Shown here: positions 25,025 to 27,377 of the stretch, piece after piece
How the letters are laid out: every line of letters starts with the position of its first letter
Numbering within the stretch: position 1 is the stretch's first letter
Program-made: the position numbers and the translations under genes
The notes under the pieces: generated by a model
Told to the model about the DNA's origin: nothing
The model's database searches: none
What the model saw: only the letters and a program-made list of their open reading frames with translations
From: DASWTL01 sp035575925
GTDB lineage: Bacteria > Bacteroidota > Bacteroidia > Sphingobacteriales > Sphingobacteriaceae
Assembly: GCA_035575925.1 (NCBI GenBank)
Contig: DATLXK010000056.1
Coordinates: 1 to 27,377, forward strand
DNA length: 27,377 nucleotides
Direction of reading: 5' to 3'

Positions 25025-27265
25025 CTATCTTAATTCACTTACTGTTGACACTCTTTTATACACTACTTCCTCAAAATTTCTAAAGTGTTCCTTCCCGCAT
25101 TTGATCTTCATGCTTTCACTACCTCTTAATTCCTGACCTGCACCCTTAGTTTCTGCAACAAAATAGATCTTCTTCTCCCCCTTAAATATTACCGCCCAAT
25201 CTGGGTTATACTTCCCAATAGGCGTATCAATCTTAAACCAGAAAGGGAGCTTGAAATAAAACCCAATATTCTCGCTGGTCTCGCAATCTTTTGCAAAATC
25301 GCTCTCCACCTGCGAGTCAAGCGGCATATAGTTATCATAAATGGTTTTGTCGGGAGTATTAACAGTATGAGTAAATTTGTCAATATAAATCTCTATTTCA
25401 TTATCCTCAAACAGGTGCATTTCATACATCTGCGTTCCAATCTTCTCATATTTTATACCATCAATCATCAGCTCATATAATACAGCTTTGATGGCACTTA
25501 CCGCATTGTCCATAAATAATTGAGGGTTCACAAGCAACTCATTTATTCTGCCAGACTTCTTTACTGTTTCTAAAATTGTGCTGCGGGTTAATTCCGTCTT
25601 ACTTTGTATGTAAGCCAGCATATCCGGTATTTCAAAACTTAATCCATAGCTATCATCTCCACTATCACTTATCAATTGCCCGTCAATACCTTCATCCGTT
25701 ATTACTATTCTTTTTTTAGTAGAGGTAATGGTAGGTTTCCGTGTTTCGGGCATGCCTTTTATGGCCTTAGCAGCTAAAGTTATAAGGTTATCTGTATTAT
25801 ACTCCACGTTATACCGGGTATGGAACTTTATTTTATCCCAAATCTCAAGAAATTTAGGATCTGCTTCAAAACCCTTCCGCAAATTCACTTTTTCCCTTTT
25901 CCCTTTATCTTTTATTCTTCCTGAAAAGCTAACACCACAATCCTGTTCAATTTCAGATTGTAAAGCTTTAGCAAATTCCTCATAACTTTCGTTGGCAATA
26001 ACCGTCAGTTTATTAATGTTTCTATCGAAAATACGCTGGCCCAATTGATTCACTGATAATCTCAGGCCTCTTCCTATTTCCTGACGTTTTTTAATTTCAG
26101 ACTTCGTTTCATTAAGGGTGCATATCTGAAATACATTGGGGTTATCCCAACCTTCACGAAGAGCCGAATGGCTGAATATAAAACGAAGCGGAGTATTCAT
26201 ATCAAGCAATCTCTCTTTCTCCTGCATGATGAGCTTGTAAGTATCATCATCCAGTTGTGTTTCACCACCAGTGTCTTTTACCCTTCCCTTACTATCTTTT
26301 GAAAAATATCCGTTATGTACTTCATCTGCTGTATAAGGGAGTAGGTCTTTGAAAGTTGGCTTTGACACCTCATGAAGATATATTTCCTCAAACCATTCTG
26401 CGAACTTTCCCTTAATTGCATTACCACCGCTATCATATTCCCGATAGTTTTTCACCCTGTCTATAAAAAACAGTGAAAGCACTTTAATCCCTTTATCCTT
26501 ATATGCCTTTTCTTTTTTTAAATGCTCTTCTACGGTTTTTTGGATCATGAATCTCATTACGCCATCATTCATTCCTCCTCGCGATTCGCCAGTTTTTAAA
26601 ACAATACCATTTGTTAATTCAATCTGATCATTGCCAAAATCAATCTCATAAACTTTTAGTCCCTCATACTTGGAATTTCCACCAGATAAAAGAAAAAGAT
26701 CAAGACTGTTTTTACTTACCTGTACAGATTTTCGTTTAATGCCCTGGGCTGTATTTACATCAATCGTCACCTTTGCTTTGATACTATTCCCACTACGGGT
26801 TATCGCTTCAAGTTGTATAAAAGAAGAATTAAAATCATTTTCGCTTAATACCGAATCCACCTCTATCTGTTTTACTAATCCCAAGTCATAAGCCTTAACG
26901 GGATTTAATGAATACATCAGGTTGTAAAGGTGCGTATGCGTGGCAGAATAGCGAAGTGTGCAAAGAGGGTTAAGATTTTGTATTGCCTTTTTCCGGATTT
27001 CTGTCTCCATGTTTTGCGGCTCGTCCACAATAACAATTGGGTTGCAGCTTTGAATAAATTCAACAGGTTTTTTACCGCTTAGCTTATCGTTGGGTTTATT
27101 GATGATATTTTCATCTTTCGCAAACGAATCAATATTAATAACCAGGATTTGTATCGCGTTACTGGAGGCAAACCCTCTGATACCGGAAACCTTTTTACTG
27201 TCATAACTGGTAAAACTAACAGGAGTCTTATCGTATAATATAACACTCCCCAATATCGAGACCAA
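25025..27265 (-). CDS. Type III restriction enzyme Res subunit, N-terminally truncated
   Basis: 746 residues against about 1,000 usual. Present are the DEAD-like motif II DEPQ (81-84), SAT (107-109), motif VI QEIGRGLRL (about residues 395-403) and the C-terminal endonuclease motif NPDW...ETK (D689, E705, K707). The Walker A region and about 240 residues before it are missing. The homologous sequence starts at about residue 11 (YDKTPVSFTSYDSKK); the first ten residues and the DNA beyond 27237 are unrelated to Res. Res cleaves DNA with Mod at unmodified sites. Without Walker A this protein should be inactive. The gap to rhuM is 53 bp. No mod gene is in the window. Confidence 0.8.
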   Translation of the reverse strand: MVSILGSVILYDKTPVSFTSYDSKKVSGIRGFASSNAIQILVINIDSFAKDENIINKPNDKLSGKKPVEFIQSCNPIVIVDEPQNMETEIRKKAIQNLNPLCTLRYSATHTHLYNLMYSLNPVKAYDLGLVKQIEVDSVLSENDFNSSFIQLEAITRSGNSIKAKVTIDVNTAQGIKRKSVQVSKNSLDLFLLSGGNSKYEGLKVYEIDFGNDQIELTNGIVLKTGESRGGMNDGVMRFMIQKTVEEHLKKEKAYKDKGIKVLSLFFIDRVKNYREYDSGGNAIKGKFAEWFEEIYLHEVSKPTFKDLLPYTADEVHNGYFSKDSKGRVKDTGGETQLDDDTYKLIMQEKERLLDMNTPLRFIFSHSALREGWDNPNVFQICTLNETKSEIKKRQEIGRGLRLSVNQLGQRIFDRNINKLTVIANESYEEFAKALQSEIEQDCGVSFSGRIKDKGKREKVNLRKGFEADPKFLEIWDKIKFHTRYNVEYNTDNLITLAAKAIKGMPETRKPTITSTKKRIVITDEGIDGQLISDSGDDSYGLSFEIPDMLAYIQSKTELTRSTILETVKKSGRINELLVNPQLFMDNAVSAIKAVLYELMIDGIKYEKIGTQMYEMHLFEDNEIEIYIDKFTHTVNTPDKTIYDNYMPLDSQVESDFAKDCETSENIGFYFKLPFWFKIDTPIGKYNPDWAVIFKGEKKIYFVAETKGAGQELRGSESMKIKCGKEHFRNFEEVVYKRVSTVSELR

Positions 27266-27377
27266 AAGTTCGGTTTGTTAAGTTAATAATTTGTGATGAT
27301 TTTCTTTCATTATGCTGCGATTTTGGATAGAGATTCCGCGTATCTGTTATTGGGCGATTGCTTGGTTGTATGATGTG
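27237..27377. mobile_element. Probable edge of an inserted element or rearrangement
   Basis: At about 27237 the Res reading ends and unrelated sequence begins. No long open frame continues in the minus-strand frames; one ends in AESLSKIAA then stop, which could be the end of a transposase, but I do not recognise it. No inverted repeat end could be matched because the window stops. Confidence 0.3.

Noticed and set aside
1..27377. tRNA or rRNA genes
   Set aside because: None recognised by eye; the GGTTCG in the repeats resembles a T-arm but no acceptor or anticodon arms are present.

Overview
The window looks like a chromosomal segment of a Bacteroidota bacterium, probably of the Sphingobacteriaceae type (Pedobacter/Mucilaginibacter-like). 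The reasons are the AT-rich DNA, the near absence of Shine-Dalgarno sequences, several boxes resembling the Bacteroidota promoter (-33 TTG, -7 TAnnTTTG), and the many short lipoprotein signals ending in S/G-C. The family content also fits: DUF2382 and DUF892 stress proteins, a tandem pair of secreted beta-rich proteins, an FG-GAP/ASPIC lipoprotein and a 654-residue GyrB. The genus is an inference.

Layout. (1) 1-2640 is a stress-type cluster on the minus strand: two DUF2382 proteins, a 12-cysteine mini-protein and a DUF892 (YciF-like) ferritin-fold protein with a clear terminator. Strong hairpins occupy the left 160 bases. (2) 2844-4556 holds a TMEM175-like channel, an SRPBCC protein and a VOC/glyoxalase gene broken by a one-base deletion. 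(3) 4595-8737 on the plus strand holds a YrdC/YciO-type threonylcarbamoyl-AMP synthase homologue, NhaA, a lipoprotein / DUF2231 membrane protein / lipoprotein trio and the RluF-type pseudouridine synthase. (4) 8829-12049 is a tight plus-strand run: mdh, a retropepsin-like aspartic protease and two paralogous secreted proteins, with two TAATG stop/start overlaps. (5) gyrB (minus) and an OmpH/Skp-like lipoprotein (plus) are divergent. (6) 15072-22121 is accessory and secreted: an HSL-type esterase lipoprotein, an FG-GAP/ASPIC lipoprotein plus a propeller-like lipoprotein (probably an operon), and a serine beta-lactamase-like hydrolase. It has long gaps.

(7) 22277-27377 is a worn accessory island with a defence flavour. 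It contains a remnant of a REP-associated tyrosine transposase, a 52-residue protein plus GNAT acetyltransferase pair laid out like a toxin-antitoxin module, a membrane-protein gene lying between two 115-bp direct repeats (5 mismatches, 850 bp apart, strongly hairpin-forming), a RhuM homologue cut short exactly at the second repeat, and a type III restriction (Res) gene lacking its N-terminal ATPase region, with unrelated DNA at the junction.

The most unusual item is the repeat-bounded 850-bp unit. It has the layout of an integron-like gene cassette (short gap, one ORF, short gap, structured site) and it truncates rhuM, but the repeats do not show the classical attC arrangement and no integrase is in view. 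It may be an undescribed class of structured mobile cassette. This rests on direct reading of the two repeats and the rhuM junction; the mobility itself is inferred.
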